Source: Litoditis marina (lineage: Eukaryota > Nematoda > Chromadorea > Rhabditida > Rhabditidae). From it: DNA of 64,000 nucleotides. Position 1 is the stretch's first letter. The number at the start of each line of letters is the position of its first letter. The notes under the pieces are model-generated. The model did no database searches, was not told the origin of the DNA, and saw only the letters and a program-made list of their open reading frames with translations. Shown here in pieces: positions 13,601 to 22,749 of the stretch. The stretch is from positions 25,391,581-25,455,580 of the forward strand of contig OZ038435.1 of assembly GCA_964036275.1 (NCBI GenBank), read 5' to 3'. The position numbers and the translations under genes are program-made.

Positions 13601-14489
13601 TCTTGGTCGCACCCGTTCCTTGATCAATTTTTGACGCTCTGGTAATCTGAAAAAAGTTCATTTGAGTTTTAGTACTATAATAAAGTTAACTTACATTAAT
13701 CTTAAATAGGGTAAATTCCGAGCGTCGAAGCTTTACTTTGCTCATTTGCTCCATCAACTCATTCAAAGTAAACGTATACTCATCATTGAAGGGAAACAAG
13801 AGTTTTTTTCTTTTATTATGTATTTGAGTTAAGACATTACAAGTGATTTTATACATACACCAAGCCATTTTACACAAAACCTACAAGATATATCTTTGCT
13901 CTCTAAACGACCCCTTTTGATTACTCTCAGACTACACGTTCAAAACAACTACAACATGTTTTGGTATTTTGTTCTCCGAAAATAAGTTTATGATCCAAAA
14001 AATGATATCATACACAAACATTTCCGGACAACGCATCACAAATCACGTGGTTTGCTATGACCTTGATCTCATGGGTTGAGACGGGGATCAAAACCAGACA
14101 GCAAACTATTTAGTTCTCTCCAAGTCCTGAGTCCAAGTTCAAGTGACAGCTTTCTTTGAACCTCGGCATTGTTGTGTATATTGTTCGATTTTGTAGTTGA
14201 ACCGTACACGAGGTAGTATGATGGAATATTTATTGTGGCGACGTTTCGGCAAATTCACGCTCAATGTTCTGTCTACGGAAAGTTATTTTCTAAACGCATT
14301 ATGTGTTTCTCTCTAGTAGAATTTTGAGTACACCAATGCTTTGCAATAATTAAAAGTTACGTCCTTGTGAAAACCATAAACTCAGTACTTGTCAACAGTT
14401 GATGAATAATGTTCAATAATTTACAAAACTCACGGTGATTTCATGATGTCTGAACCAGACGGAAACATAGATTCGCGTGCGGTTGGCAT
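7615..14489 (-). CDS. Major facilitator transporter, MFSD8/CLN7-like (14 exons, 609 aa)
   Basis: Polytopic membrane transporter of the major facilitator superfamily; its relatives include lysosomal MFSD8/CLN7. Coding exons in order: 14434-14489, 13482-13646, 12265-12363, 11917-12076, 11582-11683, 11194-11335, 10576-10689, 10124-10315, 9815-9911, 9455-9595, 8831-9021, 8601-8728, 8107-8195, 7615-7768. All thirteen junctions keep phase, giving 1830 nt. Residues 1-130 are a hydrophilic Ser/Pro-rich cytosolic tail; hydrophobic segments follow, the first near 133-157 (RIQFTVYFASLWPFLQ). Family signatures are WCxxTPRIP near 490 and LGPRRQGTMHG near 530. The C-terminus is acidic (EDLDDEE). The ATG lies 13 nt after an ATTTTCAG acceptor, which suggests trans-splicing. 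The exact substrate and orthologue are uncertain; the superfamily assignment is firm. Confidence 0.88.
8263..8347. repeat. TGTAGTTTGATC foldback, intronic copy in the transporter gene
   Basis: Starts AGTTGTAGTTTGAACTCG and ends GGATCAAACT...CTACAAACACAGCGG, giving inverted ends about 80 bp apart. It is a representative of the most frequent small repeat in the window; other copies are listed under the findings. Confidence 0.7.
9130..9310. repeat. MITE-like element with CACCGTAGCAAAGTC inverted ends
   Basis: The left end CACCGTAGCAAAGTC and the right end GACTTTGCTACGGTGCC are inverted copies, about 180 bp apart, inside the transporter intron between exons 8831-9021 and 9455-9595. A one-sided fragment (GTTTGCTACGGTGCC) sits at 44001-44015, exactly at the retrotransposon insertion point. 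Confidence 0.7.
13102..13255 (-). other. Possible alternative cassette or terminal exon of the transporter gene
   Basis: This minus-strand segment lies between transporter exons 12265-12363 and 13482-13646. It has a TTCTTCAG acceptor at its right end and an open frame that ends at a stop at 13102. In that frame it is Pro/Lys-rich (PAPPVMPVPVQKSPPRRG), but it needs one leftover base while the preceding exon leaves two. In the phase that does join, the frame reads a Ser/Phe-rich stretch containing SIFSFELP, close to SVFSFDLP in the preceding exon, and meets a stop after about 40 codons. It could be an exon duplicate used for an alternative isoform, or chance. Confidence 0.25.
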
Positions 14490-14502
14490 CTCGCAGAAAG
14501 CC

Positions 14503-15857
14503 CTGAAAATAGAGTTTTTAAAATGTACACGGAAATTAAATTGTACTATGTGTTCGTACTTTGATTAGAGCTGCTTTTTGTGCGAAAGTTCTGAAATTTT
14601 GACGTAGATCGAGATCAAACTACAACGATCTCTCCAATATCAACAATACCTACGCCGAAAACGGTCGACGTAGGGTATACGTGCCCACGATAACGATCAT
14701 TACGTAACACATTGCATTGACATATCGCCAAATTCGATGATACAGTGAGGTGAAAAAACGGTTTGAAAGAACGTGGGCACGTTTCTAACAATAAAATAAA
14801 ACATATAAAACACAGATTCACACCAATGTATACTGCTAATGAAACAAATGATCGGGTAAAACGTATCGTCAGAAACCGTAATCATGGACATTTCTAGTTA
14901 TTATCCCAACCTGTGTCTCCGGCAACACACGCTATTTCTCTGCTCTCCCATCCCAGCGTAACAGCAATTTTCGCGAAATAGTGTGCAAAGCGAGTGTCGC
15001 AGGATGGGATGAAGATGTCGGAATGGTTTACGACACGTACAGAAAATTGTAATAATGAATGTTCTATGTCTTATACCTCGTGGTTAAGTATATTATTTCG
15101 TATATACTAGAAGTAAACTGAATAGTCACGTAAAGTCAGCATGCTAATGAAGAATCATTTTGTCATTGCACGTTGCTGAGTTCTGCTGTGTTTATGTTTC
15201 ACGTGGCTGTGCAATTGACTAACAGTGTACCCAGTGTAGTTTCACATGTAGTCTATTCAATAATACAATAATAAAACGATAAAACAAAAGCCGTTTTTAT
15301 TGAGAGAAAGAAGATGGTGATTGAATGTGCACTGACAATTATATACATCTTTCCGTGACACATTGTTTACGACAATTTCCTTCGGAAACGCGCGTCCAAA
15401 TATCTGAGAAACGAGTTTATCCGTCTATATTTAGACTATTCTATCTGAACGATGAACTGATATCGAAACATTCATCAATCATTTGAACTGGATCCATATA
15501 TAGAAAGTGACCAAGCTATTGTTGTAGTTTGAAACGATAGACGCCAGATTTAACGACTCTTGACCAACCGACCAGCAACGAGATCAAACTACAGACGCAG
15601 CGGAAGAGGGAGAATACACCGCATAGGCCTGGTTTGCAGAGAGCAAACCCTGTACGTCATTCAGCTGTTGGTAATGTTTCAAAAACATCAAAAATGCGCA
15701 CAAAGTTCGTTATCGGTTAGTTAATGCAGAAGTAGTGTGTACAAAAGTGGGTGCACTGCAGAAGTAGTGTGTACAAAAGTGGGTGCACTGTTTCAGAAAG
15801 TTACGCAGATGTTTCAGCAAGTTATAAATAACCACCGATCATTGGCACGTGTGCACG
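14503..15857. other. Intergenic region upstream of the transporter
   Basis: No gene was recognised. It should hold the transporter promoter. It contains a partial copy of the CATCCCATCCTGCG palindrome (14930-15020), a repeat at 15112-15250 (GTCATTGCACGTT), a TGTAGTTTGA foldback (15521-15603) and a 32-bp tandem duplication at 15725-15789. Confidence 0.4.
15725..15789. repeat. Tandem duplication, 32-bp unit, two copies
   Basis: TGCAGAAGTAGTGTGTACAA...GGGTGCAC occurs twice in direct succession, with no difference that I can see. Confidence 0.9.
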
Positions 15858-15861
15858 TGTT

Positions 15862-16170
15862 ATGAGCAGTCGTATTCGTAGACACGCAGCGTTTCTACAC
15901 CAGTGTTCGGGAAATAAGAGCGCACTCAAGACAGCGTCTGTTAAGGAGATCGGTATAATTGTTGAGATTATATACAACATATTGGAAAACAATAAAGTCT
16001 TCCTGACCAACAAGGAGCGTAAAGTTCTCAAGCCTTCGCTACCTTTGCTTTATACGATATCGAGGAAGCGCAACCCAGCCCGCGCTCGACAGCTTTTAAC
16101 CAAACTCGGCAAAAGTCAAATTTGTGCTGTTATAATACCAGCTCTATCAATCGCCGGATTCAGAAATTAA
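15862..16170 (+). pseudogene. Element ORF 1: small basic protein of the integrase-linked element
   Basis: An open frame of 102 codons, Lys/Arg-rich, beginning MSSRIRRHAAFLHQC. The layout (a short helical stretch around an ICAV-type segment, then a KERKVLKPS/RKRNPARARQLL basic region) resembles a small protein repeatedly found next to F54H12.3-type integrases in animal genomes. Its function is unknown; nucleic-acid binding would suit the charge. The end overlaps the next frame by about 48 nt, as expected for compact virus-like gene order. The frame is intact, but the rest of the element is broken, so expression is doubtful. Confidence 0.5.
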
Positions 16171-16676
16171 ATCACAAGTTCAAACTGGTTCCCATTGATG
16201 ATGAGACAAAAAATGTGGCATTACTCCAGGATAAGATGGCTAAAGTTACAACTAGCAAAACTCTACCTGATGATGCAAAAGCTGCCGTTTATGAGGATTT
16301 ATTGGCGCGGCTGAGAAACAATAAAGAGGCCATCAATTATGACCAAAAACAGTCCTCAATGTTTGGTCTGGCTAGCGAGCCCTCAGCTGCTGAAACTGGC
16401 GTGCAATACGTTTTCGAAAACCCCGGAAAATCGATACTGGTGTTAGACGGTACGGTGATTCCAATTTATGATGTGTGTGAGAGCACGCCACAGGACGTTA
16501 AACATGTGAAGCGAAGAAATGGTGCTTCAAAAACTAAGAAAAGGCTCGGAAAAGATGTTGCGAGCGGGATTTCGAGTTCGGATGCAGTGCCCGATGCCAT
16601 ACGCACCCCAAACCAGGTCAACAGAAGATGGATCGACGCAATCAAAAAGCACGTGGAACAAAACGTTTATATGTAA
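16122..16676 (+). pseudogene. Element ORF 2: companion protein of the integrase-linked element
   Basis: An open frame of 184 codons. The middle (LPDDAKAAVYEDLLARLR) matches the pattern of a conserved companion protein in these elements, which typically carries a 'DDxKAxLYxxLLxRY' stretch after an N-terminal 'LVP' segment, seen here as FKLVPIDDE. The C-terminal third is Lys/Arg-rich (KRRNGASKTKKRLGK). The likely true start is inside the frame, near that FKLVP segment, rather than at the first ATG. Function unknown; a structural or capsid-associated role is inferred only from gene order. Confidence 0.5.
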
Positions 16677-16699
16677 AATTATGGAGGTTGTAACTCATT

Positions 16700-17598
16700 G
16701 TGTATCATGTCAAATCACATTGCAGACGCGTATCTAAACCCTAAGAACGCGTCGGCTTTTTCATCAGCAAGAAATGCATTGAACGCTGTTCGTAATAAAT
16801 GCACTAATAAAAAATCTGTTGAACGTTGTTTACTTAGATACTGCAGCATACACAAGACACAAACCCGTCAGACACCGATTTCCGAGACGTAAAACCACCG
16901 GCTGTGGTCGTTACTTTACCCTACAAGCGGATTTATGTGAATATTCCGCCTACAGAAACGATAACAATGGCGTTACATTTCTCCTGACTATAATAATCTT
17001 TTACGGCAACTATTTCAGCCGTGTGTTACTTTATTCATACAAATACAACCGAGACAATTATCACATTCCAGTATCCGTAGAGGGGTAGGGTCCGTAGAAG
17101 AGAAATTAGGCATGGGTGAGCTCCCTTACCAGCTCATGCGGTCCGCCATGAAGATACCGCGCCGAGTGGGATCGAACCATGGTGTTTTGAGTGCTAGCGC
17201 GCACACAACCAGTCGACCACTCGGCCCCTCGACCACTCGGCCCCCACTATCAGCGATGTTTATGCCAGAATGCTATATGTGCGAACGCTGAAGAGTAAAT
17301 CTGGAGCAGAAGTTGCTGGCGCACAAGCGGACGTGTTCAAAGAGTTTCAGCCTATTTACTTCATAACCGATGAGGGAAAAGAGTTTTATAATGAAAACGT
17401 GGGTAAACTATTCAAAAAATTTCATGTACGCTTTTCTACGACGTGACAAAATGCAGGAACACGGCAGGGGCCTACAAAGTGGAGAAGGTGATACAGGAAC
17501 CGACGAGACGAGGTGTTACAGAGTTGTACGTAAACTGGTTGAGTTACAATGATACGTTCGACTCGTGGGTGAAAGCTGACGATATTCTGCTGTTGTAA
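16700..17598 (+). pseudogene. Broken F54H12.3-type integrase with chromodomain
   Basis: Pieces of a retroviral-type (rve) integrase in at least three frames. About 16725-16840: N-terminal segment (DAYLNPKNASAFSSARNAL). About 16840-17000: linker and start of the catalytic core, with HKPVRHRFPRR and a QADL in the position of the first catalytic Asp. About 17255-17450: core continuation with the second Asp in TDEGKEFYN. The third-acid region is missing. About 17460-17598: a chromodomain-like C-terminus (GAYKVEKV...NDTFDSWVKADDI) ending in TAA. Between the two core halves lies a tRNA-like insertion (17090-17235). Such integrases insert dsDNA elements. This copy cannot be active. Confidence 0.75.
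17160..17235 (-). repeat. tRNA-like sequence (Ser/Leu-type, SINE or pseudogene)
   Basis: On the minus strand it reads GCCGAGTGGTCGACTGG (A-box-like), then GGTTCGATCCCACTCGGC (B-box). The acceptor and T stems do not pair well, so it looks tRNA-derived rather than functional. A short duplication (CGACCACTCGGCCCC twice) sits at its end. It interrupts the integrase pseudogene. Confidence 0.5.
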
Positions 17599-17604
17599 CA
17601 CGGT

Positions 17605-18260
17605 ATCTGTTAAGAAACTTGAATCAGTTCAGAACGACTTCACTAGAAAGTTGTTTTTCCGTTTGGGTGGCTATACGTATTGTAAAATCCCTAGTTCTGC
17701 ATTCAGAAACAAGAAACTAAACTTGATCACATTAGAATCTAGAAGAAATACTACAGACCTCATTATGATTCATAAAATCATAACTGGTCAGTGTGGATTA
17801 AGTGCAACAGACTTTTTCACGTTCAAACCTTCACGTACTAGGGGTTCTAGCGCGAAATTCCGTTTCCCAACTCCAAAAACTAGCCAACGTGCAAAGTTTT
17901 TCACAGTACGGGCTGGATCCAAGTACTTGAAATTGAGCAAGAAATACAAAATACCGATGTCGTTATCTGCCGCTAAAAAGCACTTTAAGTGAATGCATTT
18001 GAATAAGACTTCTACTGTTTTTTTGTTCATCCTGTGAGTCTGGCCCAACCAATGTGGCCCATTTGTGATTTGTTTATCTGTATTGTCATATGGTTTACTT
18101 TCTCATTCAGTCGTGTTGACCAAATGATGTTTGTCGATTTTCAACCCTTTTCCCGCTTTCGAATGTTTTTGTATCGCACTGTCATATTTTTATTTTCTCC
18201 TCTTGTATATGTTATTTCTCCTCTCGTATACCACATGTTGCATGTAAATAAATCAATCAA
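17605..18260 (+). mobile_element. Non-LTR retrotransposon (LINE) 3' fragment
   Basis: An open frame at 17651-17992 (113 codons) resembles the extreme C-terminus of LINE reverse-transcriptase ORFs: an LESRRNTTDLIMIHKIITG helix, then FTFKPSRTRG and a basic RAKFFTVRAG stretch. The usual family pattern is 'LExRRxxADLxxxYKIxxG ... SRTRG ... RxxFFxxRxxxxWN'. It is followed by a T-rich 3' region with AATAAA near 18246. Only the 3' end is present, as expected for 5'-truncated insertion. It directly abuts the chromodomain end of the integrase remnant. Confidence 0.6.
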
Positions 18261-18546
18261 CCTGTTTTTTTTGATCCTCCGACGATTTGGTTGTAAATAG
18301 TCATAATATAGCCTAGAGAGTTGCATCCCAATGGGAAGACCGCCCAGGCGCGCGATTTCTAGCCCAAACCATACGACCCCCACACTCATTACGGTCGTGT
18401 ATAGCTCAATTCCCGTTTGCAACGCTTTTTCCTAGCCTTTTTTCCTCGTTTATTAAGTAGTTTCGATCCGATTTAGAGATACGCTCATCTGAATAAATAA
18501 CGTGATAACAGCCATCTGTACCGCGATTATTCGGTGAACTCTATAT

Positions 18547-18772
18547 CTAACCGGGTTTTTAGGTAACCTATTTTTTAGGTTACCTCAGTACGTAACCGAA
18601 TGGTAACCTAAAATGAAAAACCGGTTACCTGTTTTCTAACGCAAAATGTGGTTTTCACCGTTACTTTGAACGGTAACCGGATTTCAGTTTTAGGTTACTT
18701 CCAGGTTACCTATTACGGTAACCAGAAAAAAAGGTTACAAAAAAAGGTTAGGTTACCTAAAAACCCGGTTAG
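18547..18772. repeat. Foldback of repeated GGTAACC/GGTTACC blocks
   Basis: Begins CTAACCGGGTTTTTAGGTAACC-like and ends GGTTACCTAAAAACCCGGTTAG, a near-perfect inverted pair. The interior repeats GGTTACC, GTAACC and CGGTTACC about a dozen times in both orientations. It ends 45 bp before the ATG of the RING gene, so it overlaps the expected promoter. Confidence 0.85.
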
Positions 18773-18816
18773 TTGTAGAATTGGCCCGATTATACAGCTC
18801 ATGTTTCACAGAAAGA

Positions 18817-20464
18817 ATGGAACTTCGTGAAGCCCTCGTTGAGTGCACATTATGCCTGCAAAGGTTTGGGGGTGAGTAAACAAATCTAAATTTACGTCAG
18901 TGTTCATTTTCACCTCAAAAGGAATCTTCCCGGAAATTGTATCATGTGGGTGAGCCGGTTGCAAACTCTCCAGACTATTTAAACACGCGAATGGGCACAC
19001 TTGTAAGTTAGTGGGAAAAATCAGTTCATCCTCCCGTAAACATGTATTTCATACTATCGCTCCAAGGTTGAAGGCTACAAAAAGATGCGACTACAAAGTC
19101 CATCTCATTTCAGAAAAACCAAATTATAATCAAAACCGATGTATCCATTGTTTATCGAACCCACCTATTTATTTTGTTCTCAGATGCTCGCCGGGCGGTC
19201 ATCACCAAGTGCGGGCACACTTTTTGTGCCCCCTGCCGGCAGCTGGCGTGAGTTTTGACATCAAGTTGACATTTTTCTCTCTGGCTCTCCCTCTCTCACT
19301 CTCTCAATTTCCAATGTACAAAAAAAGGGCATGCTATCTAAACACTGCAAATTCACGATGAAATGAGTTGAAACCGAAGTTCAGGCGATCCCCCTCTCGG
19401 GCCGTGCCACTTACACTTTTCCTAGGGGTTTTTGCGCTTAATATCATTTTATAGACTGTTGTTACATAGTACATTGTGCAGGCTGGCTTCGCCAAATGGG
19501 GCGAGTTGTCCGGACTGCCGGAAGGAAAAGGCATTGAAGAATGTCGGGGGAAAACGCAGGTTAACAGGTTAGTTGCTCTTTCATAACCAGTTAGTAGCAG
19601 TGTTAGGCTGACTCTAGTTTAATATAATGTTTTTGAAATTTTACTGTGAAGGGTATTGAAGGGCTCAAATTAAATGGCAACTATATGTTTTTACGGACGC
19701 ACCCCCTTTCGCGTATTAACTTCATATATTGGGTTTATTGTACAATCGTCCCCCCCCCCCTTGAGCCGAAATAGGTTGGAATCCGACCCGTAGTACAATC
19801 ACCCCCCACCCCCATAGGGGGTGATTATACAACGTCCTTCTTTACTGCAGGTTTGGATTGAGTGGGGGGCGATTGTTAAACAGGTCCGGGGTTGTACTAT
19901 TACCCCCCATTTTGTATTGTGGGGGGTGATTGTTAAACGTCGACATTCAACAATTACCCCCCATTTACAATCACCCCCCTCTCTATAGGAAATCGTATTG
20001 GGAGGGGGGTGATAGTACTACGGGGGGGGGGACTTAAGGTGAGGGGGGGGGGGCAATTGTACAATTTTCTCCATATATTTTAAGTGCTGGCCGTCATCGT
20101 CGAGGTCCAGCCGGGGATGGCACTGGTGGTTCCCCCACCACCCCCGCCACCCGAGGTCGCCGCCAGAGCGTTAGCCGTCGCTGATGCAACCGTGGTGGCT
20201 GCCACCGCCGCACTCGCGGCTGCTGATGTGAACACACGGATTGCCGCGGCCGTTGCCGCCCCCAACGATGCCGATCGCCGGCGTCTGGCCCAGGCTAGGC
20301 GCGACGCGGACCGGCCACTTCTGCACCTAAGTCTGCCCCTAAGTCGGCACCCGAGCCTGCACCCAAATCAGCGCCTAGACCAGCCACTCCTGTACAGAAA
20401 CCTGCGAACCAGCCGCCCACCACCGCGGCACCGCGACCCCTTCCTATGTTTCGGAACTTGTTAG
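18817..20464 (+). CDS. RING-finger protein, probable E3 ubiquitin ligase (5' part)
   Basis: Exons 18817-18871, 19184-19247, 19482-19567 and one starting at 20085 join in phase. The ATG follows a TTTCACAG acceptor by a few bases (trans-splicing likely). The product opens with a RING domain: VECTLCLQRFG, then ITKCGHTFCAPCRQ, then CPDCRKEK, i.e. C-x2-C ... C-x-H-x2-C-x2-C ... C-x2-C, in about 70 residues. RING domains recruit E2 enzymes for ubiquitin transfer. The fourth exon is Pro- then Ala/Val-rich (PPPPPPPEVAARALAVAD) and Arg-rich. Near 20310 the better coding frame switches (to an APKSAPKSAPEPAPKS stretch), so there is a missed intron, an indel, or decay. In the first frame a stop falls at 20462-20464. 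Intron 3 contains the G-tract foldback. Confidence 0.7.
19738..20066. repeat. G-tract/C-tract foldback element, copy 1
   Basis: Ends TTGTACAATCGTCCCCCC and GGGGGGCAATTGTACAA are inverted. The interior alternates C-runs (AATCACCCCCC) and G-runs (GGGGGGTGATTGTT), with a shared core TTTACTGCAG...TTGGATTGAG. It lies in intron 3 of the RING gene. Copy 2 is at 37392-37716 in an nlp-10 intron. The G-runs could form G-quadruplexes on either strand. Confidence 0.85.
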
Positions 20465-20492
20465 ATTTGAGTATAAAGATGTTATATACAGA

Positions 20493-20867
20493 ATGCAGTT
20501 TGAGATTAACGCGGACTATGTGGCAAAAGTGGAGTTGGAACCCGATTTGGCCTACTTTCTGGGGTATTCTAATAGAGTTTTAACGCGATCAACTACGGCG
20601 GACAGACCAATCGACTTTTACAATAATATAAGTACCATGTACATCTATTCTGATGTTGTTGACTTCTCTATTGTTGGTAATGTGAAAACTAATTTGCCGC
20701 AGTGCTGTCCTCTTTCCGGAACGTACGGACAGATGATTCAGCACACGTTCAACCCTCTACGGTATTTGCCTATCTTCCGCGATACCATTGATACTGTTAA
20801 AATCGATATTCTATCCGAATTTGGTAAGCCCCTCAATTTCAACTGGGGTAGCACTATTGTTACTTAA
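20493..20867 (+). pseudogene. Capsid-type protein fragment of the integrase-linked element
   Basis: An open frame of 124 codons whose second half (MYIYSDVVDFSIVGNVKTNL, then FNPLRYLPIFR and IDILSEFGKPLNFNWG) fits the conserved C-terminal pattern of a structural-type protein that accompanies F54H12.3-like integrases in animal genomes ('LYVYCDIVxxQIVGDxxxPLLR ... YVPLSRxxFDTIEIDIRDDTGxPVPFxxG'). Family members are several hundred residues long, so this is a fragment. It lies between the RING-encoding exons and the acid-rich exons downstream, probably inside an intron of one transcription unit. It is a fossil; the capsid role is inferred from the family's gene neighbourhood. Confidence 0.55.
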
Positions 20868-20904
20868 CACGTAAAAACCCTATGAATGAATATTTCAAGA
20901 GAGC

Positions 20905-22190
20905 ATGTCTGAGAATGAGCATGAAGTGGGACCTCCCCGTCCACCCAGCGGAATTCGTCGTCTCCTCAATGCCATATGGCGCAGTGATGACGAGGCCGCC
21001 GGACCGGATTACCCGTATCCGGTTGAGTGGGAAGAACCAGACCCCCGGTTCGCCAGCGAGGAGGAGCACCCGGTAAATAGTTACACCTCAAACAGGAAAA
21101 AATAATACATGCGCACAAATACGTTTTCAGCTCCCTCCCCTGTGCACGCGGCACTAGCAGTCGCCTCCGCCGAAGTTGGTTTAGAGGACGAGGATGTAAG
21201 TTTTTTTGATTCGCTAACTAACTCTTCAGACGGACCCTCTCCCGTACTTATTACGATATATTTGCGGCCGTTCGTCTTTGACGGGCCTCCGATTACGATG
21301 CGCGACCCCCGGGACATCGCGGCGTGGGAGTGGGAGGACGACGGGATCGATGTAAGTTTTAAAAATAAACGTGAAAAAAATTTTTTTTTAGCTAGCGTCT
21401 TTCAAGTATCTTTGAAGTACGTTTAACCTAGTTTTCTTTATTGCAGACTTTCGAAATCGCCGCCGCCGCGATGCACCCGCCAATCGCCGTGGCCAATGTC
21501 CGGAAGGAGGAGGTATGTTAGGGGGGGGGGGGGGGGGGGCTTAACCAGAAAGTAAGGAATGCATAAAAGCCAAAATAATCCGTATGTTCAGATTCCTCCG
21601 AACATGTGGGTCGGCATGGGGTATGGCGCTCGGCCGGCAACACCAGACGACGTGGCAATGGAGTCGAATGAGCTGGACTCGACCAGGGTTAGTCGAACAA
21701 AAAAAGAGATTCAGTAGCAATACAACGAATCCCCCTGCTCATAACAACCAACATTCATACAGTCGTCATATAACAAAACATGCTAATCTGAACGATCTCT
21801 TCAAAAACAAATGTTCATGTTTGGCCATCAATATTGTCCTACAAACTTCATGGTACAATCATCGTTTCAATTGTGCAATACTGCAACAATGCATATTATA
21901 CAATGAGGGCGTAACAGAGTAAACAATACTCTACATTTTATTCTTTCTCCTAAATCTACAATCATAGTTTGTAGTGCCACATATACCAATATGGAAAGAC
22001 ACGTGTTCAATCGCGAATAAACATTCTATTCTATTCTATTCTAACAAAACTTTCAGTCCCTCGACCGCCCTGAAGAGAACGCGCCACCCGGTAGAGAGAC
22101 CGATGACGAGGCTGGTTCTTCGCCGGCCGGCTTCCGGGGCCACGACACCGTCGTGGAGGGTTTTAGTAGACAATCAATAAATAAGTTGTT
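20905..22190 (+). CDS. Pro/acid-rich protein exons, downstream part of the RING gene or a separate gene
   Basis: A series of GC-rich plus-strand segments with good splice signals: 20905-21072, 21131-21195, 21230-21351, 21447-21512, 21592-21687 and 22057 to about 22190. The last four join in phase 0 and give acidic, Pro-rich sequence (DPRDIAAWEWEDDGID, IPPNMWVGMGYGARP, SLDRPEENAPPGRETDDEAG). The first begins MSENEHEVGPPRPP just after an AATATTTCAAG acceptor and could be a trans-spliced start. The 21131-21195 segment does not join its neighbours in the frame that looks coding, so one boundary is wrong or the gene has decayed. There is no recognised domain. An AATAAA near 22177 and a convergent gene beyond it mark the likely 3' end. 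The intron 21688-22056 carries LINE-like 3' sequence with ATTCT repeats. Confidence 0.45.
21688..22056 (+). mobile_element. Probable LINE 3' tail with (ATTCT)n inside an intron
   Basis: The intron sequence ends in AATAAACATTCTATTCTATT, a short pentamer microsatellite of the kind found at the 3' ends of RTE-like non-LTR elements. The upstream part, with CATATACCAATATGGAAAGACACG, resembles a LINE 3' UTR. No coding signature is visible, so this is a weak call. Confidence 0.3.
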
Positions 22191-22207
22191 TTTGCAAAAG
22201 GTTTATT

Positions 22208-22527
22208 TCAGTAATATAAATACATCGGACATTTTATACAATCCAGTTTCGGGGGTTCAGATCCCTTTTGGTTCGGCTCTGGTTCGCTACATTTTGAGCG
22301 GGTTTCTTTTTTTGGCGGCTCATTCAAGATTCCCACGGGCGGCAGCGGTATGTCCCAAACACTTGTAGTTTGCTGAGGCGGATTCACGAAACTTTCTCCT
22401 TTCACCTGAGGACCAGCGCTCTTCACGTCTTTTCGCAAAACATGCTTCATGCATGCAGTCTTGCAGCTGAACAGTTCAAAACAGGCGGGACAGGTCCGTT
22501 GACGAACAATCGGTATGTGTCTCCATA
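22208..22527 (-). CDS. 3' exon of a minus-strand gene with a Cys/His motif
   Basis: An open frame of about 100 codons on the minus strand, ending at a TGA just right of the RING locus. It begins, after a possible AAATTAAG acceptor at 22528, with RQRTCPACFELFSCKTACMK, which gives C-x2-C then C, C and H at spacings near those of a small zinc finger. Then comes a Pro/Gln/Ser-rich tail (NPPQQTTSVWDIPLPPVG). It converges on the plus-strand exons with almost no space between the 3' ends. I found no upstream exon with certainty: the region to the right (22630-22750) is GC-rich and open but has no recognised domain. Family unknown. Confidence 0.4.
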
Positions 22528-22749
22528 CTTAATTTGAAACTCTCCACGGGTCATGACCATTTTTGAAATTATCTTGATTCTCGCCTTTAAGGCGGTCGGT
22601 TGAAGTTGAGTTAGTTTTTGGGGGTGGCGGTAAGAAGTGCCCCGACTATCGGGTGGAAATTATAGACTTTGTAGTCTGGACTCTGTAGCCGCTGGCATGC
22701 TGCCAGCCTCCTTCCCACCGCGGCCTGGCTGGCCCGCGGGCCACGCAAT

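Larger units (their letters stand above)
15862..17598 (+). mobile_element. Decayed Polinton-like / virus-like integrating element
   Basis: An array of plus-strand fragments that recur together in animal genomes next to F54H12.3-type integrases: a small basic protein, a small KYEDLL-type protein, and a rve-type integrase with a C-terminal chromodomain. Order and strand fit one element. Frameshifts, an internal tRNA-like insertion and missing segments show that it is dead. A capsid-type fragment of the same element class lies 3 kb downstream (20493-20867), now separated by a LINE fragment and the RING gene exons. Assignment to Polinton/Maverick-like or adintovirus-like elements is inference; I see no DNA polymerase or packaging ATPase here. 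Confidence 0.6.

Noticed and set aside
18141..18422. Minus-strand frame with a hydrophobic stretch
   Set aside because: Overlaps the 3' tail of the LINE fragment; no splice signals or recognised family.
20080..20265. Minus-strand Ala/Thr/Gly-rich frame
   Set aside because: It is antisense to the GC-rich Pro/Ala exon of the RING gene and reflects its composition.
21518..21540. A run of more than 20 G and similar short G-runs near 23138 and 57418 as possible CRISPR or phage signals
   Set aside because: Plain homopolymer runs in a eukaryotic context; there is no spaced direct-repeat array anywhere in the window.
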